Notes: generated by a model not told the origin, from the sequence alone. A DNA stretch of 64,000 nucleotides from Inquilinus sp. Marseille-Q2685 (GCF_916619195.1 NZ_CAKAKL010000001.1:496001-560000); one strand, 5' to 3'; positions 10,052 through 19,151 are shown, numbered from the stretch's first letter. Numbers and translations are program-made.

Positions 10052-10464
10052 TCGACGCGCTCTACGACCAGGCCATCCTGCAGAAGGCGCGGGACGCGAC
10101 CGGTGCCGGGCGGCTGCCCGAGCCCGACGGGTCGGCGATGATCGACAACCCGCTCTGCGGCGACCGGGTGACCATCGACCTGACCCTGGCGGACGGCAAG
10201 GTGGCCAGGGTCGGCCACCTGGTGCGCGGCTGCGTGCTGTGCGAGGCCTCGGCGGCGCTGATCGCCGAGAAGGCGGTCGGCCAGGCCCCGGCGACGCTGC
10301 GCGAGATCGCGGCCGGCATCCGGCCGATGCTGCGCGAGGGGGCCGCCCCGCCCTGGCCGGAGCTGGAGATCTTCACCCCGGTCCGCGCCGTGCGCAGCCG
10401 GCACGACTGCGTCGAGCTGCCGTTCCGCGCCCTGGCCGCGGCGCTGGACAAGGCCGGCGCCTGA
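10048..10464 (+). CDS. Iron-sulfur cluster assembly scaffold protein (IscU/SufU-like)
   Basis: A 138-aa NifU_N-type scaffold. The three cluster/zinc ligand cysteines are in place: C37 in NPLCGD with D39, C65 in GCVLCEAS, and C121 in HDCVELPFRAL. It overlaps the previous gene by 4 nt, making it part of the maturation operon. A dedicated scaffold would fit the need to load two [2Fe-2S] clusters on the small subunit (CoxS), which is presumably upstream of the window; that role is inferred from location. Confidence 0.88.
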
Positions 10465-10481
10465 TCGGTAGCACTTCCATC

Positions 10482-11003
10482 ATGAAATCCTCCGACGCCC
10501 ATATCCTCATGGTCCCCGGCCTGGCCTCGCCGGACGAGGGGCACTGGCAGGCCCGCTGGCAGTCGCGCCTCAAGACCGCGCGCTGGGTCGGCAGCGCCGA
10601 CGATCCGGCCGACCGGGGCCGGGTCGAGGCCCTGGTCGCCGCGGTCGACGCCGCCGACAAGCCGGTGGTGCTGATCGCCCATGGCCTGGGCGTGCTGGCC
10701 GTCGCCTCCGCCGCCCCGCGCCTGAACGGCCGCGTCGCCGGGGCGCTGCTGGTGGCGCCGCCGGACCCGGCCGGCGTGCCCGGTTACGAGGCTGTGCCCC
10801 GCGACCCGCTGCCCTTCCCGTCCCTGCTGGTCGCCAGCGCCAGCGATCCGGGCTGCGCCCTGGCCGTGGCCGACGACCTTGCGGCCGCCTGGGGCAGCCA
10901 GTTCGTCGATGCCGGCGACGCCGGCGGCCTCGACAGCGCCAGCGGCCACGGCCCCTGGCCGGAAGGCTTGACCCGCTTCGCCATGCTGATGGCGCGCCTG
11001 TGA
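10482..11003 (+). CDS. RBBP9/YdeN-family α/β-hydrolase lacking the serine nucleophile
   Basis: A 173-aa serine hydrolase-fold protein of the RBBP9/YdeN group, with the family opening ILMVPGLASPDEGHWQARW. The nucleophile elbow, normally HSLG, reads AHGLG: glycine at position 68 replaces the catalytic serine. The acid (D122 in SASDPGC) and histidine (H156 in SGHGPWPEG) are kept. It may be an inactive or binding-only member. It starts 17 nt after the Fe-S scaffold gene and may be the last gene of that operon. Confidence 0.85.
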   Translation: MKSSDAHILMVPGLASPDEGHWQARWQSRLKTARWVGSADDPADRGRVEALVAAVDAADKPVVLIAHGLGVLAVASAAPRLNGRVAGALLVAPPDPAGVPGYEAVPRDPLPFPSLLVASASDPGCALAVADDLAAAWGSQFVDAGDAGGLDSASGHGPWPEGLTRFAMLMARL

Positions 11004-11108
11004 CGCCGCGTCTCCCTGTCTTTTTATTAATCGTACTTCCGCCGGCTGTTTGAGCGAAAAGGCTGGGGCCCTCATCGGCCCACGACAGACACAGCCACGA
11101 GCATCCGA

Positions 11109-11680
11109 ATGACGATCCAGCAAGCCGCCGCGACCGCGGCCCAGACCGACCGGCCCGCAAGCCGCTACGACCGGGCGACCATCCTGCTGCACTGGCTGAC
11201 GGCGGCGCTCGTCATCCTGCTGTTCGCGCTGGCGGAGATCTGGGCTTCCTGCCGCGCGGCACGCCGCTGCGGAAGGGCGCGCAGTCACTGCACATCTCCT
11301 GCGGCCTGCTGCTGACGGCGGTGCTGATCGCGCGCCTGCTCTGGCGCGGCAGCCGGGGTCGCCGCCTGCCGCCGGCGAACACCGGCCTGCAGCACCTGGC
11401 GGCCAAGGCGGCGCATCACGCGCTGTACCTGCTGTTGGCGGCACAGGTGGTGCTGGGCTTCCTGTTCCGTTGGGCGCAGGGCGAGCCGTTCCGGTTCTTC
11501 GGCCTGTTCGACGTGCCGGCGGCCTTCGCGCCCAATCCCGACCTGGCGCACCGGATCGGCGGGCTGCACGACACCGTTGCCTGGGCCATCATCGTCCTGG
11601 CCGGGCTGCATGCGGCCGCAGCGCTGATCCACCACTACGCGCTGCGCGACGACGTGCTGCGCCGGATGCTGCTCGGTTGA
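11109..11680 (+). pseudogene. Cytochrome b561 family protein, frameshifted
   Basis: The first part (from ATG 11109) reads RYDRATILLHWLTAALVILLF, the first transmembrane helix of a di-haem cytochrome b561 (CybB type). The rest (SLHIS, KAAHHALYLLL, GLHAAAALIHHYAL) continues in another frame up to 11680. The shift falls at 11244-11246, where a GAC-like codon appears to have lost one base; the restored text would read EIW-x-FLPRGTPLRKGAQSLH. All haem-ligand histidines are present across the two frames. It is either a real pseudogene or a sequencing error. It stands alone with no electron-donor gene nearby. Confidence 0.8.
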
Positions 11681-11729
11681 GGGAACGAGCAACCAGATGT
11701 CGGTTCAGAGCAATCTAGTCAATTTATAC

Positions 11730-11807
11730 TGTCATGCCCGGGCTTGACCCGGGCATCCAGAGAATGTCGACATCTTCTGGATTGCCGAGTCAAGCCCGGC
11801 AATGACA
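11730..11807. repeat. Dispersed palindromic repeat, family A, copy 1
   Basis: A ~78-bp imperfect palindrome bounded by TGTCATGCCCGGGCTTGAC and its near reverse complement GTCAAGCCCGGCAATGACA. It is almost identical to the copy at 23221-23299. It looks like an extragenic palindromic element and has no coding capacity. Confidence 0.85.
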
Positions 11808-11858
11808 ATAAAGGGATCTCAACTTCCTGATCAAAAGCCGAAGAGCTGAGTCAGTCAC

Positions 11859-12209
11859 TTATTGATCAACCCGCGCCGCGTCGAAGTCCTTCACCAGCCG
11901 CTTCGGCGCGGCCTCGCGCCAGCGCCGGAGCAGCAGGGCCTCGACCGCATCCGCGCCGGCCTTCGGCAGGCGCATCAGCACGATCGGCCAGTCGCGGTAA
12001 TGCGGGGAGAGGTGGAACACCTCGGGCTCGGCCTCGATCAGCATCTCGCGCTCGTCGAAGCCGACGCCGGGCACGACCAGCGTCTCGCCGTCCTCGCGCA
12101 GCCGGGCCAGCAGCTTGCCCTTCACCTTCAGCGCCGGCGTGCCGTAGGAGGTCGACCGTTCGACGCCGGGCCAGGCCAGGGCGATGGCGCAGACATCGTC
12201 GAAGGTCAT
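11859..12209 (-). CDS. MmcQ/YjbR-family protein
   Basis: A 116-aa protein of the MmcQ/YjbR fold, called DNA-binding by structural analogy but functionally uncharacterised. It shows the family pattern CAIALAWPGVERSTSYGTPALKVKGKLLARL, cut into a β-rich N-terminal half, and a C-terminal helix with the RRWREAAPKRLVKDF segment. It lies 18 nt downstream of a glutamine amidotransferase gene on the same strand and may be co-transcribed with it. Confidence 0.85.
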   Translation of the reverse strand: MTFDDVCAIALAWPGVERSTSYGTPALKVKGKLLARLREDGETLVVPGVGFDEREMLIEAEPEVFHLSPHYRDWPIVLMRLPKAGADAVEALLLRRWREAAPKRLVKDFDAARVDQ

Positions 12210-12227
12210 CCCCCGCCCTCTCCGGCC

Positions 12228-12959
12228 TCAGGCCGCCCGCTGGCTCCCCGCCCGCGCCGCCCGGACCATCTCCATCCAGCGCAGCCCGACCTGGCGGGCG
12301 AAACGGTCGGCGCCCGGCAGGTCGTTCGCCAGCTGATCGCGATAGGTGGCGAAGAAATCCGGGAACCGGTCCCGCGTCCAGTCCGGGAAGGCGTCGACCC
12401 AGCCCTCGACGATTCCGGCGGTGACCTCGAGATGGAACTGCAGCCCGTACAGGCCCGGCCCGGCGGTGAAGGCCTGGTTGGCGCAGACGGGGGTGGTCGC
12501 CAGCAGCGTCGCGCCCTGCGGCAGGTCGAAGGTGTCGTAGTGCCAATGCATCAGCCGCGGCAGGGGCGACAGGCCGCGCAGCAGCGGGTCGGCCTCGGCC
12601 GCCTCGGTCGCCGCGATCGCGGTGAAGCCGACCTCCGGCGTGTGGTGGCGGCGCACCGTCCCGCCCAGCGCCCGGGCCAGCAGCTGGGCGCCGAGGCAGA
12701 TGCCCAGCACCGGCTTGCCGGCCGCGGCGAAGGCGCGGATCGCGGCCAGCTCCGCCGGCAGATAGGGATGCGCGACGTCGTCGCCCGCGAACTGGCCGCC
12801 GCCCAGCACCAGCAGCCCGTCATGGCCGGAGGCGTCGGCCGGCACGGCATCGCCACGCTCCGGGAACCGCGTGTCCTCGACCCCGCCCGCCTCCGCGATC
12901 GCCGCGCCGATCAGGCCCGAGGGGGTGCGGTCGTTGTTCTGCAGGGTCAGGATCTTCAC
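12228..12959 (-). CDS. Class I glutamine amidotransferase-like protein
   Basis: A 243-aa stand-alone class I glutamine amidotransferase domain. The full triad is visible: nucleophile C88 in VLGICLGAQLLARAL, and H176 and E178 in YGLQFHLEVT. It resembles GMP synthase-type amidotransferase proteins without a synthetase partner. Proteins of this type near a PuuB-like oxidoreductase (here 13061-14413) can take part in γ-glutamyl amine breakdown, but the sequence is not PuuD, so the substrate is left open. Confidence 0.87.
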   Translation of the reverse strand: MKILTLQNNDRTPSGLIGAAIAEAGGVEDTRFPERGDAVPADASGHDGLLVLGGGQFAGDDVAHPYLPAELAAIRAFAAAGKPVLGICLGAQLLARALGGTVRRHHTPEVGFTAIAATEAAEADPLLRGLSPLPRLMHWHYDTFDLPQGATLLATTPVCANQAFTAGPGLYGLQFHLEVTAGIVEGWVDAFPDWTRDRFPDFFATYRDQLANDLPGADRFARQVGLRWMEMVRAARAGSQRAA

Positions 12960-13060
12960 GGCGTCGCTCCGCAGGTCAGCGCGCAGAAAGGCTACGGTCG
13001 GGGCGGCCGACGACCAAATGCGCAGAATGCGGGGCAGCCCCGGCGTCAGGGTTCAGGCTC

Positions 13061-14413
13061 TCACAGGGCGTCCTGGATCATGAATTTCAGATACGCGGCC
13101 TTCAGCAGCCAGCGCCGGTGGGCGCCCAGCGGGAAGCGTGTCGGCGGCGTCGCCATCAGCGCCGGGATGCCGACACCCGGCACCGGGCTGCCGGTCATGG
13201 CATGGGCGACGGCGCGGCCGGCCCAGCCGGCGCTGGCGACGCCGTTGCCGTGATAGGCCAGCGCGTACCAGACGCCGGGATCGTCCGGCACCGGACCCAG
13301 CATCGGCGTCAAATTGGCCGACAGGCAGACCAGGCCGGACCAGAAATGCGTGGTCTCGACGCCGCGCCAGGCGGGATAGGCGATGCCGATCCGGCCCTCC
13401 AGCCAGCGTCGGTAGCGCGCCGCCGCCTCCGGGCTGCCCCAGGTGCCGCCACGGGCGCCGAGCAGCAACCGGCCGTCCTTCAGCAGCCGGAAGTAGAACA
13501 GCAGGTTGCGGGTGTCGGACAGGGGCGTCTCGGTGGTCCACCCTTGGGCCTGCCGTTCCGCCTGGGTCAGCGGCCGGGTGACGACGATGTTCGACAGGGC
13601 CGGCAGGAATGTGCCGGCCAGATAGGGGTGCAGCCCGTCGGTGGTGTAGCCGTTGGTGGCGATCAGAACCCGCTTCGCCCGCAGCGAGCCGCCGCGCGTG
13701 ACCAGCCGGTGCCCGCCCCCTTCCCTCTGCCAGCCGGTGACGCGGCTGCGGTCGTGGATCTTCGCCCCGCGGGCCAGTGCGGCACGGGTCAGGCCGCGAT
13801 GGTATTTCAGCGGGTGCAGCCCGAAGCCGGCGGCGTGGTGCAGCGCGCCATGTGCCTCCGGCCCGGCATGGCCGCGATCGCGCAGCTCCTCCCGGCTCCA
13901 CAGCGTGGAGGTGAGGCCGGAGACCTCGCGGTCCCAGCGCGCATCCTCCTCCAGCTCGCGCATCCGGCTCGGCTTGTGGGCGACGCTGATGACGCCGTCG
14001 CCCTGGCGGTCGAGGTCGATGCCCTCGTCCCGCGCCAGCGCCGCCACCAGCTCGGTCGCCTCGACCTGGGCGGCGTAGTAGCGGCGCACCTCGTCGCGGC
14101 CGACCCGCTTCAGCATCGCCGGGCCGGACAGCTTGGCGGCCCCGACGCAGTTGAAGCCGCCGTTGCGGCCGGAGGCGCCCCAGCCGATCGGCCCCGCCTC
14201 CAGCACCCGGACGTCGACGCCGAGGTCCCGGGCCAGGTGCAGCGCCGCCGACAGGCCGGTGTAGCCGCCGCCGATCACGGCGACGTCGCAGGCCTCGTCG
14301 CCGGCCAGCGGCACGCAGCCCCCGGGCGCCGGGCCGGCGGTGTCCTCCCAGTAGCTCGGCACGGTGCGGGCGGTGTCGGCGGTGGCCGGATGGTAAAGAC
14401 TGTCCTGGCTCAT
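13061..14413 (-). CDS. FAD-dependent oxidoreductase, γ-glutamylputrescine oxidase-like
   Basis: A 450-aa DAO-family flavoprotein. The dinucleotide-binding motif is DVAVIGGGYTGLSAALHLA (~48-66) with the glutamate of VRVLEAG ending the second strand, and a RNGGFNCVGAAKL stretch is typical of PuuB/OrdL-like oxidases. The C-terminal FWSGLVCLSANLTPMLGPVPD closes the FAD site. It probably oxidises a γ-glutamylated or secondary amine. It lies ~100 bp upstream of the amidotransferase on the same strand. Confidence 0.87.
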   Translation of the reverse strand: MSQDSLYHPATADTARTVPSYWEDTAGPAPGGCVPLAGDEACDVAVIGGGYTGLSAALHLARDLGVDVRVLEAGPIGWGASGRNGGFNCVGAAKLSGPAMLKRVGRDEVRRYYAAQVEATELVAALARDEGIDLDRQGDGVISVAHKPSRMRELEEDARWDREVSGLTSTLWSREELRDRGHAGPEAHGALHHAAGFGLHPLKYHRGLTRAALARGAKIHDRSRVTGWQREGGGHRLVTRGGSLRAKRVLIATNGYTTDGLHPYLAGTFLPALSNIVVTRPLTQAERQAQGWTTETPLSDTRNLLFYFRLLKDGRLLLGARGGTWGSPEAAARYRRWLEGRIGIAYPAWRGVETTHFWSGLVCLSANLTPMLGPVPDDPGVWYALAYHGNGVASAGWAGRAVAHAMTGSPVPGVGIPALMATPPTRFPLGAHRRWLLKAAYLKFMIQDAL

Positions 14414-14513
14414 CCGATCCGCTCACTTGTCACCGCTTCGCAACGCGGCGGAGGATGACACCGGGCCGCGGGCCGGTCCATTCTGGCACGACCATCCGGA
14501 GGGAGATCCAGCC

Positions 14514-16034
14514 ATGCAGGGCCCGTCGCGCCGCCAGGTCATGCTCGCCACCGTGTTCGCCGCCGCCCCGCTGCCCGGATGGGCGGCGGCCGCCCCGCTG
14601 CGCCTGACCTTCCTGCACGTCAACGACGTCTACGAGATCGGCCCGGTGCGCGGCCAGGGCGGCTTCGGCCAGTTGGCCACGCTGCTGAAGCAGGCCCGCG
14701 CCGAGAACCCGCACACCATCACCACCTTCGGCGGCGACACGCTGTCGCCCTCGGTGATGTCGGGCCTGACCAAGGGCTCGCAGATGATCGACCTGTTCAA
14801 CGCCGTCGGCGTCGACTACGCGGTCTGGGGCAACCACGAGTTCGACTACGGGCCCGAACTGGCGTCGCAGCGGATCGGCGAATCGAAGTTCCCCTGGCTC
14901 GGCGCCAATGTCCTGGGCAAGGACGGCAAGCCCTTCGGCGGCGGCGTCGCCACCGCGACCCGCAAGGTCGGCGACTACACGGTGGGATTCCTCGGCATCC
15001 TGACGCCGGACACGGCGACGCTGTCCAGCCCCGGGCCGGACATCAGCTTCCCCGACATCATCACCACCGCGAAGCAGGCGGTCGAGGCGCTGAAGGCCGA
15101 GGGCGCCAACATCCTGGTGGCGCTGACCCATCTCGGCATCGCCCAGGACCGGCAGCTGGCGCAGTCGGTCAAGGGGCTGCACCTGGTGCTGGGCGGGCAC
15201 GACCACGACCCGATCATGTTCTACGAGAACAACGTCCTGATCTTCAAAGCCGGCTACGATTCGCACTATCTCGGCGTGGTCGAGCTGGAGATCTCGACCC
15301 GCGAGACCAAGGACGGGCCGGTGATCGCGGTGCTGCCGAGCTGGGAGGTGCGCCCGACCGCGGGGGTCGAGCCGGACCCGGAGATCCAGGGCAAGGTCGA
15401 CGCCTTCAACAAGGCGCTGGACGACGCGCTCGGCATCGTCATCGGCACCACCTCGGTCGAACTGGACAGCCAGCGCGGCGCGGTCCGCACCCAGGAGACG
15501 ACGATGGGCAACCTGATCGCCGACGGGCTGCGCTGGGGCGTCTCCGGCGCCCAGATGGCGATCGTCAACGGCGGCGGCATCCGCGGCGACCGGCTGATCG
15601 CGGCCGGCACCCAGCTGACGCGCAAGGACATCCTGACCGAACTGCCCTTCGGCAATGTCGCGGTGCTGCTGGAGCTGACCGGCGCGGAGATCCGCGCGGC
15701 GCTGGAGAACGGCGTGTCCCAGGTCGAGGGCGTCGCCGGCCGCTTCCCGCAGGTCTCCGGCCTCTCCTTCGTCTGGGACCCGGCCAAGCCGGCGGGCAGC
15801 CGGGTGGTCTCGATCACCTTCGACGGCAAGCCGCTGGACGACGCCGCGGTCTATCGCGTCGCCACCAACGACTACATGGCCGGCGGCGGCGACGGCTACG
15901 CCGCCTTCACCAAGGGCAAGGTGCTGATCGACGCTTCGGCCGCACGGCTGATGGCGACGGTGGTGATGGACTACGTCACCGCGATGAAGACCGTGTCGCC
16001 GAAGGTCGACGGCCGAATCCGGCGGGCCTCATGA
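14514..16034 (+). CDS. Periplasmic bifunctional metallophosphatase / 5'-nucleotidase
   Basis: A 506-aa UshA-like enzyme. An N-terminal export signal (SRRQVMLATVFAAAPLPGW, Tat-like) is followed by the calcineurin-type metal site: LHVNDVYEIGP, FGGDTLSPS, WGNHEFDYG and LGGHDHDP. The C-terminal 5'-nucleotidase domain has NGGGIRGDRL and the substrate-stacking region NDYMAGGGDGYAAF. It should release phosphate from nucleotides in the periplasm. ATG 14514 is chosen for the GGAGGGAG ribosome-binding site at 14498-14505. Its stop overlaps the next gene by 4 nt. Confidence 0.92.
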   Translation: MQGPSRRQVMLATVFAAAPLPGWAAAAPLRLTFLHVNDVYEIGPVRGQGGFGQLATLLKQARAENPHTITTFGGDTLSPSVMSGLTKGSQMIDLFNAVGVDYAVWGNHEFDYGPELASQRIGESKFPWLGANVLGKDGKPFGGGVATATRKVGDYTVGFLGILTPDTATLSSPGPDISFPDIITTAKQAVEALKAEGANILVALTHLGIAQDRQLAQSVKGLHLVLGGHDHDPIMFYENNVLIFKAGYDSHYLGVVELEISTRETKDGPVIAVLPSWEVRPTAGVEPDPEIQGKVDAFNKALDDALGIVIGTTSVELDSQRGAVRTQETTMGNLIADGLRWGVSGAQMAIVNGGGIRGDRLIAAGTQLTRKDILTELPFGNVAVLLELTGAEIRAALENGVSQVEGVAGRFPQVSGLSFVWDPAKPAGSRVVSITFDGKPLDDAAVYRVATNDYMAGGGDGYAAFTKGKVLIDASAARLMATVVMDYVTAMKTVSPKVDGRIRRAS

Positions 16035-17008
16035 ACATGGATTCCGGCGGCACAGCCCCGCCGGTCCTGGGACTGGCGCTCGGCGGCGGCATCGCCCGCG
16101 GCTGGGCCCATATCGGCGTGCTGCGGGCGCTGGACGCCGCCGGCATCCGCCCGCAGGTGGTGTGCGGCACCTCGGTCGGCGCCCTGGCCGGCGCCGCCCA
16201 TCTCTCCGGCCGGCTCGACATGCTCGAATCCTGGGCCCGCGGGCTGAACCGGCAGCGCATGGTCTCCTATCTCGATTTCGGCCTCGGCCTGCCCGCCCTG
16301 ATCAGCGGCCGCAAGCTCGGGCGGCTCCTGGACCAGAGCTTCGGCGACCTCAGGATCGAGGATCTCGGCGTGCCCTTCGGCGCGGTCTGTGTCGACCTGT
16401 TCACCGGCCATGAGGTCTGCCTGCGCGAGGGCCGGGTGTCGGAGGTGATCCAGGCCTCCTACGCCTTGCCCGGCGTGTTCCCGCCGCGGCACATCGGCCG
16501 CCACATGCTGGTGGACGGCGCGCTGGTCAACCCGGTGCCCGTCTCGGTCTGCCGTGCCCTCGGGGCCGAGGTGGTGATCGCGGTCAACCTCAACGGCGAC
16601 ATCATGGGCCGGACGCGGGTGCCCGAGGGCGGCTATGCCCGCATCGCCGGCTTCGACATCCTCGAGCTGATGCCCGGCGGCACGCTGCTGGGCGGCATCA
16701 ACGGCGTCGCCCGCAAGCTGTTCCGGCGCGACCCGGACATGCCGAGCCTGTTCGGGGTGATGATGGCCTCGCTCAACATCATCCTCGACCGCATGGGCCG
16801 CACCCGCCTGGCCGCCGAGCCGCCGGACGTGGCGATCGACCCGAAGCTCGGCCATATCGGCGCCGCCGAGTTCGACCGGGCGGAAGAGCTGATCGCGCTG
16901 GGCTACGAGGCGGCGGAGGCTGCGATCCCCGACATTCGCGAGGCGCTGCGCGTCACCTCCTACGGGCTCGGCCCCGACGCGCCGGCCTCGGCGCCCGCCG
17001 CGAAGTAG
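16031..17008 (+). CDS. Patatin-like phospholipase
   Basis: A 325-aa bacterial patatin of the RssA/YchK type. It has the glycine-rich oxyanion loop LALGGGIARGWAHIG (~15-29), the nucleophile elbow CGTSVGA with S48, and the catalytic-dyad aspartate in LVDGALVNPVP. Such enzymes hydrolyse acyl chains of phospholipids in the cytoplasm or at the inner membrane. It overlaps the 5'-nucleotidase gene by 4 nt, so the two are co-expressed, and its last 49 nt overlap the convergent AraC-type gene. Confidence 0.92.
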   Translation: MNMDSGGTAPPVLGLALGGGIARGWAHIGVLRALDAAGIRPQVVCGTSVGALAGAAHLSGRLDMLESWARGLNRQRMVSYLDFGLGLPALISGRKLGRLLDQSFGDLRIEDLGVPFGAVCVDLFTGHEVCLREGRVSEVIQASYALPGVFPPRHIGRHMLVDGALVNPVPVSVCRALGAEVVIAVNLNGDIMGRTRVPEGGYARIAGFDILELMPGGTLLGGINGVARKLFRRDPDMPSLFGVMMASLNIILDRMGRTRLAAEPPDVAIDPKLGHIGAAEFDRAEELIALGYEAAEAAIPDIREALRVTSYGLGPDAPASAPAAK

Positions 17009-17763
17009 CGGCTGGGCGGCGCGCCCAGCAGGCGCTTGAACATGGTCGTGAAGGCGGCGGCGCTGTCATAGCCGAGGTCGAGGGCGACGGTCGTCACCGC
17101 CTCGCCCGCCGCCAGCCGCGGCAGCGCCGCGAACAGGCACGCCTGCTGCCGCCAGGCGGAGAGGCTGAGGCCGGTCTCCTGCCGGAACAGCCGGGTGAAG
17201 GCGCGGCGGCTCATGCCCAGCGCGCCGCACCAGTCGTCGATCGTGTCATGCGGCGTCGGCCCCTCCAGGAACCGCCGGCAGCGCGCCGCCAGCGCCGCAT
17301 GGCCCGGCAGCGGCAGGTTCAGCGGCAGCACCGGCATGCGCGCGATCTCCTGCAGGATCAGCGCCATGACCAGCCCGTCGCGGCCGTCGAGGTCGTATTC
17401 CAGCGGCAGGTCCACCGCCTCCATCAGCAGGCTGCTCATCAGGGCCGAGACGCCGACCACCCGGCATTCGGCCGGCAGGCCGGGCACGGCGTCGGGCTCG
17501 ACATAGACGCTGCGGACCTTCACCGCCCCGATCGGCTGCACGTCGTGGGTGATGCCGCCCGGGATCCAGACCGCGCGCTCCGGCGGCACCACCCAGCGCC
17601 CCGCCTCGGTCCGGACCATCAGCACGCCGTTGCTGCCGTACAGCAGCTGCGACCGCCGATGGCGATGCGGCAGGATCACGTAATGCGCCGGATAGTCGTT
17701 GCCGACCGCGACGACCGCGCGAGGCGTGTCCTCATAGCCGAAGGGGGTGGTGTTGCGGACCAT
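16960..17763 (-). CDS. AraC-family transcriptional regulator
   Basis: A 267-aa regulator with an N-terminal cupin-like sensor (HYVILPHRHRRSQLLYGSNG) and a C-terminal pair of helix-turn-helix motifs: GMSRRAFTRLFRQETGLSL and TTVALDLGYDSAAAFTTMF. It is divergent from the MFS transporter gene across a 136-bp gap, a layout in which the regulator usually controls the transporter. Its 3' end overlaps the patatin gene by 49 nt. Confidence 0.92.
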   Translation of the reverse strand: MVRNTTPFGYEDTPRAVVAVGNDYPAHYVILPHRHRRSQLLYGSNGVLMVRTEAGRWVVPPERAVWIPGGITHDVQPIGAVKVRSVYVEPDAVPGLPAECRVVGVSALMSSLLMEAVDLPLEYDLDGRDGLVMALILQEIARMPVLPLNLPLPGHAALAARCRRFLEGPTPHDTIDDWCGALGMSRRAFTRLFRQETGLSLSAWRQQACLFAALPRLAAGEAVTTVALDLGYDSAAAFTTMFKRLLGAPPSRYFAAGAEAGASGPSP

Positions 17764-17834
17764 GGCCCAGTCTCGAAGTTAATAGACCAAACCACGAAAG
17801 CAGGGCGTCCCGAAAGGCGTATCTTTGCCCAAAC

Positions 17835-17854
17835 CGGAGGCACTCCCGCCTCCG
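17835..17854. promoter_or_regulatory. Stem-loop in the araC/MFS intergenic region
   Basis: A 7-bp perfect inverted repeat (17835-17841 with 17848-17854, 6-nt loop) lies between the divergent regulator and transporter genes. It could be an operator half-site pair or an mRNA hairpin; nothing in the sequence settles which. Confidence 0.3.
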
Positions 17855-17899
17855 GGTGCCTTGGTGATGGCCGCTCAGCGGTCATCGGGACGACCGGGA

Positions 17900-19132
17900 A
17901 TGACGAGTGGAACACTGACCACGGGCCCAAGGCCCGAAACCGACGGAACGGTCTTCACGATCCTGGCCGCGATCAGCTTCAGCCATCTGCTCAACGACAT
18001 GATGCAGTCGCTGCTGCCGGCGCTCTATCCGATGCTCGCCTCGGATTTCGGCCTCGATTTCGGCCAGGTCGGCCTCATCACCTTCGTGTTCCAGCTCACC
18101 GCCTCGATCCTCCAGCCGGCGATCGGCCTCTACACAGACCGCAAGCCGCAGCCCTATTCGCTGCCGCTCGGCATGGGTTTCACCCTGGTCGGCCTCGTCA
18201 TCCTCTCGGTCGCGCCGACCTTCCCGATCCTGCTGCTGGGCGCGGCGCTGGTCGGCATGGGCTCCGCCGTGTTCCATCCGGAATCCTCGCGCATCGCCCG
18301 GTTGGCCTCGGGCGGGCGGCATGGCCTCGCCCAGTCGCTGTTCCAGGTCGGCGGCAATATCGGGTCGGCGATCGGGCCGCTGCTCGCCGCCTTCATCGTG
18401 CTGCCGCGCGGCCAGGGCAGCATCGGCTGGTTCTCGGCCGCCGCCCTGCTCGCCATCCTGGTGCTGACCGGCGTCGGCGCCTGGTACCAGCGGCACCGGC
18501 GCAGCATGGCCGCCAAGCCGCGCCGCCCGGTGGTTCCGGTTGCCCTGTCGCGCGGCAAGGTCGGGATGTCGCTGGGCATCCTCGGCATGCTGGTGTTCTC
18601 CAAGTACATCTACCTGGCCAGCCTGACGAGCTACTTCACCTTCTACCTGATCCAGACCTTCGGCGTGTCGGTGCAGGAGGCGCAGATCCACCTGTTCATC
18701 TTCCTCGGCGCCGTCGCCGTGGGGACGGTGGCGGGCGGCCCGATCGGCGACCGCTTCGGGCGGAAGGTGGTGATCTGGGGGTCGATCCTGGGCGTGCTGC
18801 CCTTCACCCTGGCCATGCCCTATGTCGGGCTGACCGGCACGGTGGTCCTCAGCATCATCATCGGCCTGATCCTGGCCTCGGCCTTCTCCGCCATCGTCGT
18901 CTATGCGCAGGAGCTGGTGCCGGGCAAGACCGGCACGATCGCCGGGCTGTTCTTCGGCTTCGCCTTCGGCATGGGCGGCATCGGCGCCGCGGTGCTGGGC
19001 GAGATCGCGGACCTGACCAGCATCGGCTTCGTCTACCGGATCTGCGCCTTCCTGCCGCTGATCGGGCTGCTCACGGTCTTCCTGCCCGACCTCGAGCGGC
19101 CGCGGCGGGTGGCTGCCGCGCCGGCGGAGTAG
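17900..19132 (+). CDS. MFS transporter, fosmidomycin-resistance (Fsr) type
   Basis: A 410-aa, ~12-helix major facilitator. The opening FTILAAISFSHLLNDMMQSL matches the Fsr family, whose E. coli member exports fosmidomycin, and DRFGRKVVIWGSILG is the MFS inter-helix loop motif in the second half. The natural substrate is unknown. ATG 17900 follows GGGA; an upstream in-frame ATG at 17867 is possible. The divergent AraC-type gene is the probable regulator. Confidence 0.88.
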   Translation: MTSGTLTTGPRPETDGTVFTILAAISFSHLLNDMMQSLLPALYPMLASDFGLDFGQVGLITFVFQLTASILQPAIGLYTDRKPQPYSLPLGMGFTLVGLVILSVAPTFPILLLGAALVGMGSAVFHPESSRIARLASGGRHGLAQSLFQVGGNIGSAIGPLLAAFIVLPRGQGSIGWFSAAALLAILVLTGVGAWYQRHRRSMAAKPRRPVVPVALSRGKVGMSLGILGMLVFSKYIYLASLTSYFTFYLIQTFGVSVQEAQIHLFIFLGAVAVGTVAGGPIGDRFGRKVVIWGSILGVLPFTLAMPYVGLTGTVVLSIIIGLILASAFSAIVVYAQELVPGKTGTIAGLFFGFAFGMGGIGAAVLGEIADLTSIGFVYRICAFLPLIGLLTVFLPDLERPRRVAAAPAE

Positions 19133-19151
19133 CGGGATTGCCGATGAAGCG

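Noticed and set aside
14579..17008. 809-codon plus-strand frame joining the 5'-nucleotidase region to patatin
   Set aside because: The first part is an out-of-frame translation of the 5'-nucleotidase gene. Only the part from ATG 16031 is the patatin protein, so no fusion exists.
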